Source of the DNA: JAJRAG01 sp050010535 | GTDB lineage: Archaea; Thermoplasmatota; Thermoplasmata; Methanomassiliicoccales; JACIVX01 | Direction of reading: 5' to 3' | Length of the DNA stretch: 64,000 nucleotides | NCBI GenBank assembly: GCA_050010535.1 | Contig: JBEKKT010000003.1 | Coordinates: 10,950 to 74,949 of the forward strand | Shown: positions 52,551 through 62,809 of the stretch, one piece after another | How the letters are laid out: every line of letters begins with the position of its first letter | How positions within the stretch are numbered: position 1 is the first letter of the stretch | Notes under the pieces: generated by a model | Told to the model about the DNA's origin: nothing | Database searches by the model: none | The model's input: the letters and a program-made list of their open reading frames with translations, nothing else | Program-made: the position numbers and the translations under genes

Positions 52551-54467
52551 ATGGCGAGAATCAGATTCGAGCCGCTAGGAATTGTCGCTGAAACCCGACA
52601 AGGAGAGGAACGTTTGTTCGATGTCCTGGAGAGAGCGGGAATATCGGTTGAGACCGTTTGCGGCGGCAGAGGAAAATGCGGACGATGCCGAGTGATTGTC
52701 CGAGAGGGAACTACTCCTCCGACCGATGAGGACAGAAAAGCGATATCGAAAGATGATCTTGAAAAGGGATCGCGGCTCGCTTGCGGCATGAGAGTGCATT
52801 CCGACATGGTGATAGAGATACCGAAGGAAAACGCTAGAAACGAACAGGTGATCCTGGAGGATGCAATCGCTAGAACGACGCTCAGTCCGAGAATCAGGAG
52901 CTTCGTGCTCTCTGTTCCGCCTCCTTCCCTTGATTTCCAGGTTGGTGACCTGGAGCGCCTGCAACATGCGCTTTCCAAGCTGACGCAGATCGATTTCCAG
53001 GTGTCCATACGGACATTGAGACGATTCCCTGCCTTGCTCAGGTCATGTGGGCAGGTCCGCCTTGTGACAAGGGGAGATGAGGTACTCGACATTGTCGCGG
53101 ATTCTGATGAAAGTCTGTATGGCGTGGCGGTTGACATAGGTACGACAACTGCAGTTGCTTACTTGATCGACCTTGGCACAGGAGATTGCGTTGCCGTGCA
53201 TTCGAGGATGAACCCACAGATAGCCCACGGGGACGACGTGATCTCCAGAATGACATTCGGGCTGAGGAACAGCGAGGGCGCGAAGACACTCCAGAGTCAG
53301 ATAACAAACTGCGTTGACGAATTGATTGGAGAATGCTGTGCGAGCGCCAGCGTTAGCAGGGAGAGAGTGTTCGAGATCGTCGTTGTCGGAAACACTGCCA
53401 TGCACCACTTGTTCTTTGGTCTCGATACTTCAAATCTTGGGCGCTCGCCTTTCGTTCCAGTCGTGGCCGGCCCTATTGAAGTGAAGTCCGCAGAACTCGG
53501 AATCACCGTCGGGAATGAAGCCTACGTCTACTCCCTCCCAAACGTCGCAGGCTTCGTCGGAGCCGACCACATGGGCGTCCTCCTTGCCTGCCGTCTGTGG
53601 GAGTCCGAGGAAGCGCAAATGGCCATCGACATCGGGACCAACGGAGAGATATCCGTTGGAGGGGGTTCAGGTGTGGCGAGTACCTCGTGCGCAGCTGGAC
53701 CCGCGTTTGAGGGGGCGAACATCTGTTTCGGGATGAGAGCCACTACGGGAGCGATAGACCACCTGTCGATAGATGATGACTTCGAAGTATCCTATACTAC
53801 AATAAACAACGGAAAGCCTCGCGGCTTGTGCGGCTCTGCCGTCGTTGACGCCATCTCGGAGATGTTCAGGGTGGGCATCATTAGACCAAACGGCAGGATA
53901 AGGAAGGAGATTGAATCCCAGAGAGTCGGAGTGGTGAATGGCGAGACGCAGTTCGTTCTCGCCACCGGGGAGGAGTCGCTAAACGGAGAAGCCGTGGCAA
54001 TTACCCAGAAAGACATCGGAGAAGTGCAGTCAGCAAAGGCGGCCATGTACGCAGGGGCCACGATCCTAATGGAAGAGATGGGAGTGAATCAGGATGATCT
54101 GGATGCGATTTTGCTTGCGGGCGCATTCGGCAACTACATCTCCCCGAAGAGCGCCATGGGCCTGGGCATATTTCCGGAGGTACCGGTGTCGAAAGTCAAG
54201 CAAATCGGGAATGCCGCCGGCTCCGGGGCGAAGATCGCTCTCCTAAATGAGATTGCGCGAGAAGAGGTGAGACAGCTTGCCAGAAGAATCAAGTTCGTTG
54301 AATTGGCGGCCAGACCGGAATTCCAGGATAGATTCTTTTGTGCGCTGTATATCCCTCACCGCGACACTACCATCTTCCCGACCGTTATGTCGGAAGTCGC
54401 TGACATCAACAGAGACAATTGGTCTTGTCAGCTGGATCACCTTCATCACTGTCCCCCTCGACCGTAA
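52551..54467 (+). CDS. Corrinoid-activating protein RACo, copy 1
   Basis: A 638-residue RACo-type reductive activator. The N-terminal [2Fe-2S] ferredoxin domain has Cys37, Cys43, Cys46 and Cys78; the ASKHA ATPase domain starts with VAVDIGTTTAVAY near residue 184 and has GTNGEISVGG and LAGAFGNYISP farther on. It returns inactive Co(II) corrinoid to Co(I) with ATP. The C terminus is about 15 residues longer than that of copy 2. The ATG follows CCAGAGGTCTG. It is divergent from the corrinoid-protein gene. Confidence 0.92.
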   Translation: MARIRFEPLGIVAETRQGEERLFDVLERAGISVETVCGGRGKCGRCRVIVREGTTPPTDEDRKAISKDDLEKGSRLACGMRVHSDMVIEIPKENARNEQVILEDAIARTTLSPRIRSFVLSVPPPSLDFQVGDLERLQHALSKLTQIDFQVSIRTLRRFPALLRSCGQVRLVTRGDEVLDIVADSDESLYGVAVDIGTTTAVAYLIDLGTGDCVAVHSRMNPQIAHGDDVISRMTFGLRNSEGAKTLQSQITNCVDELIGECCASASVSRERVFEIVVVGNTAMHHLFFGLDTSNLGRSPFVPVVAGPIEVKSAELGITVGNEAYVYSLPNVAGFVGADHMGVLLACRLWESEEAQMAIDIGTNGEISVGGGSGVASTSCAAGPAFEGANICFGMRATTGAIDHLSIDDDFEVSYTTINNGKPRGLCGSAVVDAISEMFRVGIIRPNGRIRKEIESQRVGVVNGETQFVLATGEESLNGEAVAITQKDIGEVQSAKAAMYAGATILMEEMGVNQDDLDAILLAGAFGNYISPKSAMGLGIFPEVPVSKVKQIGNAAGSGAKIALLNEIAREEVRQLARRIKFVELAARPEFQDRFFCALYIPHRDTTIFPTVMSEVADINRDNWSCQLDHLHHCPPRP

Positions 54468-54589
54468 GCGATTTTTCTTCAGTCAACGAAACCACGAAAT
54501 GCGAAGCGCGATCGAACGACAGAATGATCTCGTCAGCAACATGCTTATATTCGCAACCGCAAATTAGCCTAGTCAAACCTAAGTTGACA

Positions 54590-55066
54590 ATGGAGGACAA
54601 CACCGTGACCAGGGAGAAGCTTGATGCAAAGGATAAGGAACTGCTGATCATGCTGGCAAACAACCCGGAATGGACGTATGAAAAGATAGCTGAGAGGATG
54701 GGCATGACAAGCCGATCCGTCGGCTACAGGATCGAGCGGCTCCGAGAAATGAAGGTCCTTCAGAAAGCCAACCTGATCTACTACGACAGACTCGGTGACC
54801 TCATCTATTCCGCGATCCTGAAATTCAACACTGGAATCTCTGCTGAGAGGCATGAGAAGGTCATTCAGGACCTGAAGAACCATCCCGCGACGATACAGGT
54901 TTTCTCTACAATCGGTTCCTTCAGCCTCATCCTTCTCATCCATGCTGAGAACCCCAAAGAAGCGGAGAGGCTCATGAGAGAGATGGTGATAAGCAGCAGT
55001 GATTTTGAAAGCTACGAGATCAGCCAGATAACGGAGATATACAGCATATACCGTCACTACTTGTGA
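54590..55066 (+). CDS. Lrp/AsnC-family transcription regulator
   Basis: A 158-residue Lrp-type regulator. Residues about 10-60 hold the helix-turn-helix (KDKELLIMLANNPEWTY, KIAERMGMTSRSVGYRI), and the remainder is a ligand-binding RAM-like domain. The ATG at 54590 has a TATA-like TTATATT about 40 bases upstream. Being between the two RACo genes, in the same direction, it is the obvious candidate regulator of this methyl-transfer cluster, perhaps responding to a methylated amine or amino acid; the ligand is unknown. Confidence 0.88.
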   Translation: MEDNTVTREKLDAKDKELLIMLANNPEWTYEKIAERMGMTSRSVGYRIERLREMKVLQKANLIYYDRLGDLIYSAILKFNTGISAERHEKVIQDLKNHPATIQVFSTIGSFSLILLIHAENPKEAERLMREMVISSSDFESYEISQITEIYSIYRHYL

Positions 55067-55082
55067 ATAACCTGATGGTCAC

Positions 55083-56945
55083 ATGGCCAAGATACGATTC
55101 GAGCCCGCAGGAAGGGTTGTAGACATCCCCGATGAAAGGCTGACCGTCGCTGAGGCGGCAGAAAGAGCTTGTGTGCCACTGGATTCGGTATGCGGGGGGA
55201 GAGGCACTTGCGGCAGGTGCAGAGTCGTCGTCACCTCCGAGGACGCACCAATAACAGAAGAGGATAGGAAGTCTATTCACCCGAGGGATCTCGAGCGTGG
55301 AATGAGACTCGCGTGCAGGATGAGGGCGGATCACGATCTTGCGGTCGAGATCCCGAATGAGTTTGCGCGGGCAGGCCAGATAATCCTAGAGGACTCGGCC
55401 ATCAACGTTTACATCAAGCCGAGGATCAGGAGGGTGCCCCTGAATGTTCCTCCACCTTCCCAGTATTACCAGGTCGGAGACTTTGAACGTCTCTCAAAGC
55501 TGCTAGAGGACGAACTTGAGGGGAGAAGCCTCTTGGTGTCCCTGCCGGTCATGGCCTCGCTACCTGAGCTCGTTCGACTTGAAGATAGCATGTTCGGAGT
55601 CCTCCGTGGTAATGAGCTTCTGAGCATGACCCCCGTTGAGAGCAGAGGCAGATATGGCGTGGCGGTCGACGTCGGAACGACAACCGTGGTCGCCTACCTG
55701 ATGGACCTCAAGTCCGGGGAGGAAATAGCGGTTAAGTCCGACATGAACCTCCAGATAGGGCACGGGGATGACGTTGTTTCTAGAATCACGTTCGCGATGG
55801 AGCGAGAGAACGGTCCAGCTGTCCTTCAATCACTGATTGTTCGTTGCATCAACGACCTAATCGACAGATGCTGCGCCGCGGCTGGTGTCTCGAAGGATGA
55901 CATCTACGAGGTCATTGCTGTCGGGAACACTGCGATGCACCACATGCTCTTCGGTCTCCCCACATCCGGACTGGCTTTCTCCCCGTACGTTCCGGCGGTG
56001 GCAGACTCACTCGAATCCAAATCCAGAGAGATTGGCATCGATATCGCAGAGGAGGGATACGTCTACTCGCTCCCGAACGTGGCAGGTTTCGTCGGCGCCG
56101 ACCACCTCGCCGTTCTTCTTGCCTCCCACTTGTGGGAGTCGGATGAACCTAGACTCGTTATGGATATTGGCACAAACGGGGAGATCTCCCTCGGTGATTC
56201 CGAAAGGATCTTAAGCACCTCGTGCGCAGCTGGACCCGCTTTTGAGGGGGCGACCCTCAAATTCGGCATGAGAGGAGCTGATGGGGCGATCGACCACGTC
56301 CAGATATCGGATGATTACGAGGTCTCGTACACGACCATAAAGGGACTACAGCCGAGGGGGGTGTGCGGTTCAGGGGCGGTGGACGCAATCGCTGAGATGT
56401 TCAAGACCGGGGTGATCGACAAGACCGGAAGGATCAAGGAAGAACTGGAGATCCCGAGAGTGCAGGTTCGGAACGAGGGGGCCGAATTCGTCGTCGCAAC
56501 GGAGGAGGAGTCGGCAATCAGTGAGCCGATTGTAATAACGCAAGATGACGTGGTCCAGATCCAGTACGCCAAAGCTGCAATGTATGCTGGCGCATCGATC
56601 CTCATGAAGAGAATGGGGATTGGGCCCTCAGAGCTGGATGCGATAATGCTCGCCGGAGCGTTCGGCAACTACGTTAGACCAGGGAGTGCTAGAATCATTG
56701 GACTATTCCCGGAGATACCCCGACATAAAATAGTTGGCATAGGGAACGCCGCAGGCGCAGGCGCCAAGATGGCGCTCCTGAACGAGGATGTGCGAGAACA
56801 GGCAGTGAAGATCGCAAATATGGTAGAGTATGTCGAACTCGCCGCCCAATCGGAGTTCGAGGAGAGATTCTTCCGCGCACTCTATATTCCCAATTACGAC
56901 ACGTCTTCCTTCCCAGAGATAATGTCCGAGATCTCCTCGATCTGA
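55083..56945 (+). CDS. Corrinoid-activating protein RACo, copy 2
   Basis: A 620-residue paralogue of the gene 0.6 kb upstream with the same plan: [2Fe-2S] cysteines at 37, 43, 46 and 78, ASKHA motif VAVDVGTTTVVAY near residue 193, GTNGEISLG and LAGAFGNYVRP. The two proteins share long segments but have clearly diverged, so they may each serve a different corrinoid protein. It starts 16 bases after the Lrp-type gene stop and is probably co-transcribed with it. Confidence 0.92.
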   Translation: MAKIRFEPAGRVVDIPDERLTVAEAAERACVPLDSVCGGRGTCGRCRVVVTSEDAPITEEDRKSIHPRDLERGMRLACRMRADHDLAVEIPNEFARAGQIILEDSAINVYIKPRIRRVPLNVPPPSQYYQVGDFERLSKLLEDELEGRSLLVSLPVMASLPELVRLEDSMFGVLRGNELLSMTPVESRGRYGVAVDVGTTTVVAYLMDLKSGEEIAVKSDMNLQIGHGDDVVSRITFAMERENGPAVLQSLIVRCINDLIDRCCAAAGVSKDDIYEVIAVGNTAMHHMLFGLPTSGLAFSPYVPAVADSLESKSREIGIDIAEEGYVYSLPNVAGFVGADHLAVLLASHLWESDEPRLVMDIGTNGEISLGDSERILSTSCAAGPAFEGATLKFGMRGADGAIDHVQISDDYEVSYTTIKGLQPRGVCGSGAVDAIAEMFKTGVIDKTGRIKEELEIPRVQVRNEGAEFVVATEEESAISEPIVITQDDVVQIQYAKAAMYAGASILMKRMGIGPSELDAIMLAGAFGNYVRPGSARIIGLFPEIPRHKIVGIGNAAGAGAKMALLNEDVREQAVKIANMVEYVELAAQSEFEERFFRALYIPNYDTSSFPEIMSEISSI

Positions 56946-57038
56946 CCCGCTTTTTGGAGATATCGGTCGGGTCCACGCAAATGCGGAAGGAAAAAGTAAT
57001 TTAGGGCAGGTTCCATTCCACGGGATAAAGAGCTAGAG

Positions 57039-58814
57039 ATGGCTACCATGAAGGGATATGCTGGCAAGATACTGACCCTGAACCTGAATGACCACTCGTC
57101 CAGGGTCGAATTGCTGGACCGGGAAATCGCAAAGAGGTACATCGGCGGGAAAGGCTTGGGCGGTCATCTGATAACCAAGAGCGTCTCCGTGGGAATCGAT
57201 CCCCTTTCGCCGGACAACGTGATCGTGCTCGCAATCGGACCCTTGACCGGCACGAGGGCTCCGACCTCGAACAGATTCGGTGCGTTCTTCAAATCCCCTC
57301 TGACTAAGATCTGGGGGGAGTCATACGCTGGTGGGCACCTTGGCCCTCATATCAAGAAGGCTGGCTATGATGCTGTTATGATAGTCGGTCGCTCGAAACA
57401 TCCGACCTACTTATCAATTCTGGATGATGTCATCTCATTCCACGATGCATCAGGTCTTTGGGGGACGAGCACCAAGGAAGCCGAAGATGCCGTGAGGAAA
57501 GATATCGGCGAGGACAAGGCAAGAGTGATGACGATTGGACCGGCCGGAGAGAACATGGTCCGGTTCGCATGCGTCTGCAACGACTACTACAGGCAGCTCG
57601 GAAGGGCGGGCGCGGGGGCAGTGATGGGGTCGAAGAACTTGAAGGCGATAGCGTTCCTTGGGACGGGGCATGTCGAGCTGGCCGACGAGGACAAATTCGA
57701 TGAGGTAGTGAAAGAAGTCTCCGCTCGCATCCCCAAAGACGGTCCGATGACGAAGTTCGGAACGCCAAACATGGTCAACGTCCAGAATGCGCTCGGCGTG
57801 TTCCCAACTCACTACTGGCAGAAGGGGTTCTTCGACGCTCATGGAAGCATCAATGCACCAACGATGGCGAAGGAGATAGTGGACAAGAACAAGGCGTGCT
57901 GGAATTGTCCAGTCGCGTGCGGAAAGATGTCCTCGGTAAAGGATGGGAAGTACGTAGGAACCGTCGTCGAAGGACCAGAGTACGAGACCATCTTTGCGTT
58001 CGGAGGTCTCTGCGAGCTCGCTGACATCAGAACGATCGCGAAAGTGAACGAGGTGTGCGATCTGCTCGGCCTCGACACCATAACGGCAGGTAACGTCATC
58101 GCGTTCGCCATGAGAGCCTACGAACTGGGAAGGATTCAATCTCCATTCCCCATCAAGTTCGGGGATGACGAGGTCGCGTTGAAGCTCCTTGACATGATTG
58201 CAAAGAGGGAGGGGCTAGGCGACACGCTCGCTGATGGCGTGAGGATGGCGTCGAAGAGCCTGGGTATTGATGATCTTGCCGTGCATGTCAAGGGACTAGA
58301 ACCACCCGGATACGATCCAAGAGGATACAACGGAATGGCTCTTTCATATGCCGTCGGCGTCCGAGGCGCAGATCATCTGCGATCAACTGCGTACGCGTAC
58401 GAAATGAGGAACGTCTCCGACAGGTTCATGGTGAGCGGCAAGGCCGCCTTCGTGAAGGGATTGGAAGACAAACTGGCTGTAATAGACTCCATGATCATTT
58501 GCTGCTTCGTTCGGGACGCGTATGAATGGGAGGACCTTGCCAAGCTTTACACCTGCGCAACCAGCTTAGATATGAGTACGGTCCAGATCAAGGAAGCGGG
58601 AGCAAGAGCCGTTGACGTTGCCAGACGCTTCAGCACGAGGGAGGGAATAAGCAGGAAGGACGATGCATTGCCGAGACTATTCCATGAGGCGCCATTCGCC
58701 GATGGTTCATCTAGAGCTCACGTTGTCGTGAGGGCGGACTTCGAGAAGATGCTCGACGAGTACTACCAAGCCAGGGGATGGACGAGCGACGGAATACCGC
58801 CAAATGACTCCTGA
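57039..58814 (+). CDS. aor: Tungsten aldehyde:ferredoxin oxidoreductase
   Basis: A full-length AOR-family oxidoreductase (591 residues). The cluster cysteines are C-x2-C-x3-C in CWNCPVACGK near residue 287 with a fourth near 480 (IICCFVRD), and the pterin-binding KGLGGHLI and GPLTGTRAPTSNRFG segments are in place. It oxidises aldehydes to acids with ferredoxin. The neighbouring RACo genes suggest that the aldehyde (perhaps formaldehyde-like or an amino-acid-derived aldehyde) may come from the same degradation. A TATA-like GTAATTTAGG lies about 40 bases upstream. Confidence 0.92.
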   Translation: MATMKGYAGKILTLNLNDHSSRVELLDREIAKRYIGGKGLGGHLITKSVSVGIDPLSPDNVIVLAIGPLTGTRAPTSNRFGAFFKSPLTKIWGESYAGGHLGPHIKKAGYDAVMIVGRSKHPTYLSILDDVISFHDASGLWGTSTKEAEDAVRKDIGEDKARVMTIGPAGENMVRFACVCNDYYRQLGRAGAGAVMGSKNLKAIAFLGTGHVELADEDKFDEVVKEVSARIPKDGPMTKFGTPNMVNVQNALGVFPTHYWQKGFFDAHGSINAPTMAKEIVDKNKACWNCPVACGKMSSVKDGKYVGTVVEGPEYETIFAFGGLCELADIRTIAKVNEVCDLLGLDTITAGNVIAFAMRAYELGRIQSPFPIKFGDDEVALKLLDMIAKREGLGDTLADGVRMASKSLGIDDLAVHVKGLEPPGYDPRGYNGMALSYAVGVRGADHLRSTAYAYEMRNVSDRFMVSGKAAFVKGLEDKLAVIDSMIICCFVRDAYEWEDLAKLYTCATSLDMSTVQIKEAGARAVDVARRFSTREGISRKDDALPRLFHEAPFADGSSRAHVVVRADFEKMLDEYYQARGWTSDGIPPNDS

Positions 58815-58922
58815 GCCATATCCCTTCAACCGTTTTTAGCCATGTCGAACAACATGCAGTTGGATACCAGATTCGCACCTGGAACGACCTTTTCTACCTT
58901 GGAAATAGTACTGAATCCTCGA

Positions 58923-59497
58923 CTACTCAATACCCACTAGCAGCCGCAACGACGATCGGCCGTGAAAACGACATCTTTCCTCAACAGGAGCCTCAAGTAT
59001 CTTCCTCTCAACGGAGGTCGGGAGCACCCTGCCAGCAATGGCAACCTCCTCCCTATAGGTCTTCATCCACCAGAGGGAGCGTTCGAGGTGAGCGTTGCAC
59101 TCTTGATTACGGGTGGCCTGATCCTATTCGCCAAATTTGCAGTAGGACCAAATTCCTTAATCTCATCAACACTCGGACGATACTCATTTAACGTAGCGAG
59201 TGTCTCTTTTATAATCTTCTCCGAGGGGAAGTTGATCACGAACTCCTTTGTCGTAAGAATGTCTCTTGCGGTTTGATGTTGCATCGTACAGCTGAAATCA
59301 ACAATGTGTGGATTCATGTTGACAAAGGTGAACGTGGATTTGAGTGCTGCATCGGGAACTCCATCCGTACTAATCGATGTGACTATCACAATCGGCTCTA
59401 TATGAGGCAGCTTTCCATATGTCTCCCAACCATCAATTCTCAAATTAATCCTGGTGTCCATCGTATCACATGCGGGAAGAGTCCTGCAAATGATCAT
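58923..59497 (-). pseudogene. Flavin-reductase-like (flavoredoxin) protein, frameshifted
   Basis: The first 144 codons from 59497 read as a flavin-reductase-like domain (IVIVTSISTDGVPDAA, FTFVNMNPHIVDF, QTARDILTTKEFVINFPS). At about 59068 the frame gives a stop too early. One frame over, the family continues as NAHLERSLWWMKTYREEVAIAGRVL and ends at 58923. The C-terminal FMN and dimer part is lost in the intact frame, so it is a pseudogene or a single-base error. It sits between the AOR and an aminotransferase gene. Confidence 0.6.
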
Positions 59498-59696
59498 CGT
59501 GATGGTTCATACATATGATTGACCTCCTCGAAAGAAGCAGGTCTTGATAAGAGTCATAAGACCATCAAGCGAGACATGTCTCCATGTTGGCCTCAGATAA
59601 GGAGTCAAAGTCACTCCACACGATCTGCATATGGGGATCTGCCAAATTATTGAATGATATTCAGGAAAAAAAGGTCGATGGATTCGGAGAAAGACA

Positions 59697-61043
59697 TCAC
59701 GCTTTACAATTCGCCTTGATCTCCTTCTCTAAGAGCTCCATTCCTGTGTCGATCTGGGTACGAGTGACATTCAGAGCGGGAATGATTCTGATGCTGCTCG
59801 CGCCACAGAAGAGAACGAGAAGTCCACGCTTCATCGCGTCCATGCATATCTTGTTCCTGGTCACCATATCTGGTGCCTTCGACTTCTTATCCTTGACGAT
59901 CTCGATAGCCGTCATCAAACCGATTCCTCGGACATCTCCGACGATCTCGTACTTCTGTTTCATCTCGCTCAGGCGACCGATCATATAATCTCCTTGTTTA
60001 GCAGCGTTTTCAAGCATCTTCTCCTCCTTCATCGCTTCGATCGTCGCAAGGGCCGCAGCACAAGTGACCGGGTTGCCTCCGAATGTAGTCGCGTGAGCTC
60101 CGGGCTGCTTGATATCGAACTTCTCGTTGAAGATGCAGGCGCTCATAGGCATACCAGAGGCGATGCCTTTGGCTGCGACAACAATATCAGGAACAACATC
60201 GAAGTTCTCAATCGCGAACCATTTCCCGGTCCTCCCGAATCCGGACTGGACCTCGTCCGCCACGAAGAGAATCCCGTATTTTTCGCAGATCCTCTTGATC
60301 TCCTTGTGCCAGGCCTTCGGTGGAACGATGTATCCGCCCTCCCCCTGAATCGGCTCCACGAAGATCGAGGCGACCTCTTCCGGAGGGATGAACTTCTCCA
60401 GGTACATCTCGTCGATGGTCTTGGCACAGTATACGTCGCACTCAGGATATTCCATCTTGTACGGGCATCTGTAGCAGTATGCGTATGGAACATGAACTAC
60501 ACCGGGCATTTCTGGCATGAATCCTTTGCGGTAGGCATTCTTGCTCGCCGTCAGGCTCAGTGCACCGATGGACTTGCCGTGGAACGCGCCCATGAAAGCA
60601 ATCTCGCGGGGTCTGCCGGTCGCCCAGCGTGAAACCTTGATGGCGGAGTCGATTGCGCCGGCTCCGCTGCACATGAAATAGACTTTCTTCTCGAAATTGC
60701 CAGGAGTGATTTCGTTCAGCTTCTTTGCCACCTCGCCTTCAAGATTCTGCGACAGAAGGATCCCTGGAAAGTGAATGAGCTCTCCGACCTGCTTCCTAAC
60801 GGCTTCGACCACCTTCGGGTGGCAGTGGCCGGTGTTGTTTACAGCGATTCCCGATTGGAAGTCAAGGTATACGTTGCCATCAACGTCCTCTACGTACATA
60901 CCCTGACCACGTTTGGCCACCACCGGCATAACCTTGTTCGTTGTGGCCAAGTACTTCTTGTCCCTCTCAATTATCTCCATCGCCTTTGGACCGGGCGGCT
61001 CGACCCTCATCGAGATTCTGGTCAGTTCTCCTGCGGTCATCAA
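59697..61043 (-). CDS. Class III aminotransferase (4-aminobutyrate/ornithine-type)
   Basis: A 448-residue PLP aminotransferase of the archaeal 4-aminobutyrate/acetylornithine group. CSGAGAIDSAI, FHGKSIGALSL, FVEPIQGEGGYIVP, VADEVQSGFGRTG and the PLP lysine in VAAKGIASG are seen, and it has the archaeal cysteine-rich insert CYRCPYKMEYPECDVYC. Known relatives act on GABA, ornithine, or as amino-acid racemases; which applies here cannot be told. It is followed by an amidohydrolase and methyl-transfer genes on the same strand, compatible with breakdown of an N-methylated amino acid. Confidence 0.85.
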   Translation of the reverse strand: MMTAGELTRISMRVEPPGPKAMEIIERDKKYLATTNKVMPVVAKRGQGMYVEDVDGNVYLDFQSGIAVNNTGHCHPKVVEAVRKQVGELIHFPGILLSQNLEGEVAKKLNEITPGNFEKKVYFMCSGAGAIDSAIKVSRWATGRPREIAFMGAFHGKSIGALSLTASKNAYRKGFMPEMPGVVHVPYAYCYRCPYKMEYPECDVYCAKTIDEMYLEKFIPPEEVASIFVEPIQGEGGYIVPPKAWHKEIKRICEKYGILFVADEVQSGFGRTGKWFAIENFDVVPDIVVAAKGIASGMPMSACIFNEKFDIKQPGAHATTFGGNPVTCAAALATIEAMKEEKMLENAAKQGDYMIGRLSEMKQKYEIVGDVRGIGLMTAIEIVKDKKSKAPDMVTRNKICMDAMKRGLLVLFCGASSIRIIPALNVTRTQIDTGMELLEKEIKANCKA

Positions 61044-61183
61044 TTTCCCCCGTTATTTCAATGGGTCTAACCGTCGAGTGCGTCCTATAAACCTTTTCTT
61101 CACTCAATACGGAAAAGAACGGCATCAGAGGAAGCGCGACGGAGGCAAAAGGGTCCAGAGTATTGGAGAGAATAGGAAAGGGT

Positions 61184-62809
61184 TTAGAACTCCTTCGAGT
61201 AAACGACCTTTCCCCCGACCATCGTCATGAGAACGCTGATGTTCTTGATTTCGTCGGGCGGGATCTTGAAAGGGTCGTCCGAGACAACGACCATGTCCGC
61301 GTACTTCCCCACCTCGATCGATCCCTTGACATCTTCCTCGCCAGTCGAGTAGGCGCCTTCGATCGTCACCATCCGAATCGCTTCATCCATCGGTACCTTC
61401 TGCTCAGGGTGCCACCCTCCACTAGGCACACCATTCGGATCCTTCCTGACTGAGACGGCGTACACATTCATGAATGGATTCGGTGTCTCTATCGGAGCAT
61501 CGGTCCCGGAACACATATGGATGCCCGCATCCATCAAGGACTTGTAGGCGTGCGCGAACTTCTCCCTCTCAGGGCTGACGAACTTGGGGATCCAGTTCTG
61601 ACCTTTCATCAAGAAGACAGGTTGCACGTTGGCGATGATATCCAACTTCTTGAAATCTTCGATCAGGTCCTTTCCCAGAATTATGCAATGGCTGATCTTG
61701 AATCTCGGATCACTGGTCGGGCATTCCTTCAAGACTTCCTTGAATATCTGGACGACGGTTTCGATTGCCCCGTCCCCGAGGGCGTGTATGTCCACCCTAA
61801 CACCGTTTTTCGTCGCCTTTGAGACGAAGGTCTTGATCTGGTCTCGAGGCACCCGCATCACACCGCTTGTGCTGGGCATGTCCACATAAGGTGCACGCAG
61901 GGCAGCGGTGTGGCTGCTGAGCGATCCGTCCACTATCATCTTCGAACCAGCGAACCTCACTTTGTGGTCCCCGAACCCGCTCTTCAGACCGATGTTGACC
62001 ACGTTGTCAAGGTATTGATAGCCTAGGTAGAAATTCACCCGAATTGGCAGTTTGCCTTCGGCCTCGAGCTCCTGGTAAGCCCTAACCTGAGCGTCTCCCG
62101 CAAGAATGTCGATCATCGACGTAAGCCCCCACTCCACCGCCCTGTCGGCACAGTACTTCAACGCAGCCTTAGTCTCCTCATAGCTGAACAGACCCGCTCC
62201 AGTCTCAAGGAATCCTGGTGCAACGAGGTCGATCCCGTTCTCAAGTAGGATACCAGTAGGTTCTCCCTTCTCGTTCTTCTCCACCTTCCCTCCGGGGGGG
62301 TCTGGAGTCTCCTTGGTGATGCCTTTCTCATTCATCAGCATCGTGTTTATCAGGCAAATGTGGGCATTCCAGTGTATGAGGAAGACTGGGTGATCGGGCG
62401 CTACCCCGTCAACCTCCCATCTCGTCGGATACCTCCGCTCCTCCATCCTCTCCTGATTCCAGCCGGATCCCAAGATCATCTGGCCTTTGGGCAACTTCTT
62501 AGCCTTATCCTTCACTTTCTCGAGGAACTCCGGGATGTTCTTAACATCATTCAGCTGAATCCCGTTTGCGAAGTGCCCGACCAGCAACGGATGCATGTGA
62601 GAATCCTGCATACCTGGCAGGACGGTCTTGCCTTTTGCATCGATGACATTGGTATTGCTCCCGACCATCGATTGGACGGTCGAATTCGTACCGATAACGG
62701 AGATCTTGCCTCCAAGGACACCTACAGCCTCAGCCCTCGTCATCTTTCTATCGACAGTGATCACGTCAGCATTGATTATCGCGACGTCCAACTGCAGACT
62801 TCTCTTCAT
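61184..62809 (-). CDS. YtcJ-like amidohydrolase
   Basis: A 541-residue amidohydrolase of the YtcJ type (N-substituted formamide deformylase-like): N-terminal small domain, DSHMHPLLVG (HxH) near residue 68, later metal ligands DIHALGDG and ISHCIILG, and the catalytic Asp in CSGTDAPIETPN. It should hydrolyse an amide or carbamate. ATG 62809 follows GAGGAGGTAAT, a strong ribosome binding site, and lies 44 bases inside the end of the methyltransferase frame, so the two genes overlap. Confidence 0.85.
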   Translation of the reverse strand: MKRSLQLDVAIINADVITVDRKMTRAEAVGVLGGKISVIGTNSTVQSMVGSNTNVIDAKGKTVLPGMQDSHMHPLLVGHFANGIQLNDVKNIPEFLEKVKDKAKKLPKGQMILGSGWNQERMEERRYPTRWEVDGVAPDHPVFLIHWNAHICLINTMLMNEKGITKETPDPPGGKVEKNEKGEPTGILLENGIDLVAPGFLETGAGLFSYEETKAALKYCADRAVEWGLTSMIDILAGDAQVRAYQELEAEGKLPIRVNFYLGYQYLDNVVNIGLKSGFGDHKVRFAGSKMIVDGSLSSHTAALRAPYVDMPSTSGVMRVPRDQIKTFVSKATKNGVRVDIHALGDGAIETVVQIFKEVLKECPTSDPRFKISHCIILGKDLIEDFKKLDIIANVQPVFLMKGQNWIPKFVSPEREKFAHAYKSLMDAGIHMCSGTDAPIETPNPFMNVYAVSVRKDPNGVPSGGWHPEQKVPMDEAIRMVTIEGAYSTGEEDVKGSIEVGKYADMVVVSDDPFKIPPDEIKNISVLMTMVGGKVVYSKEF

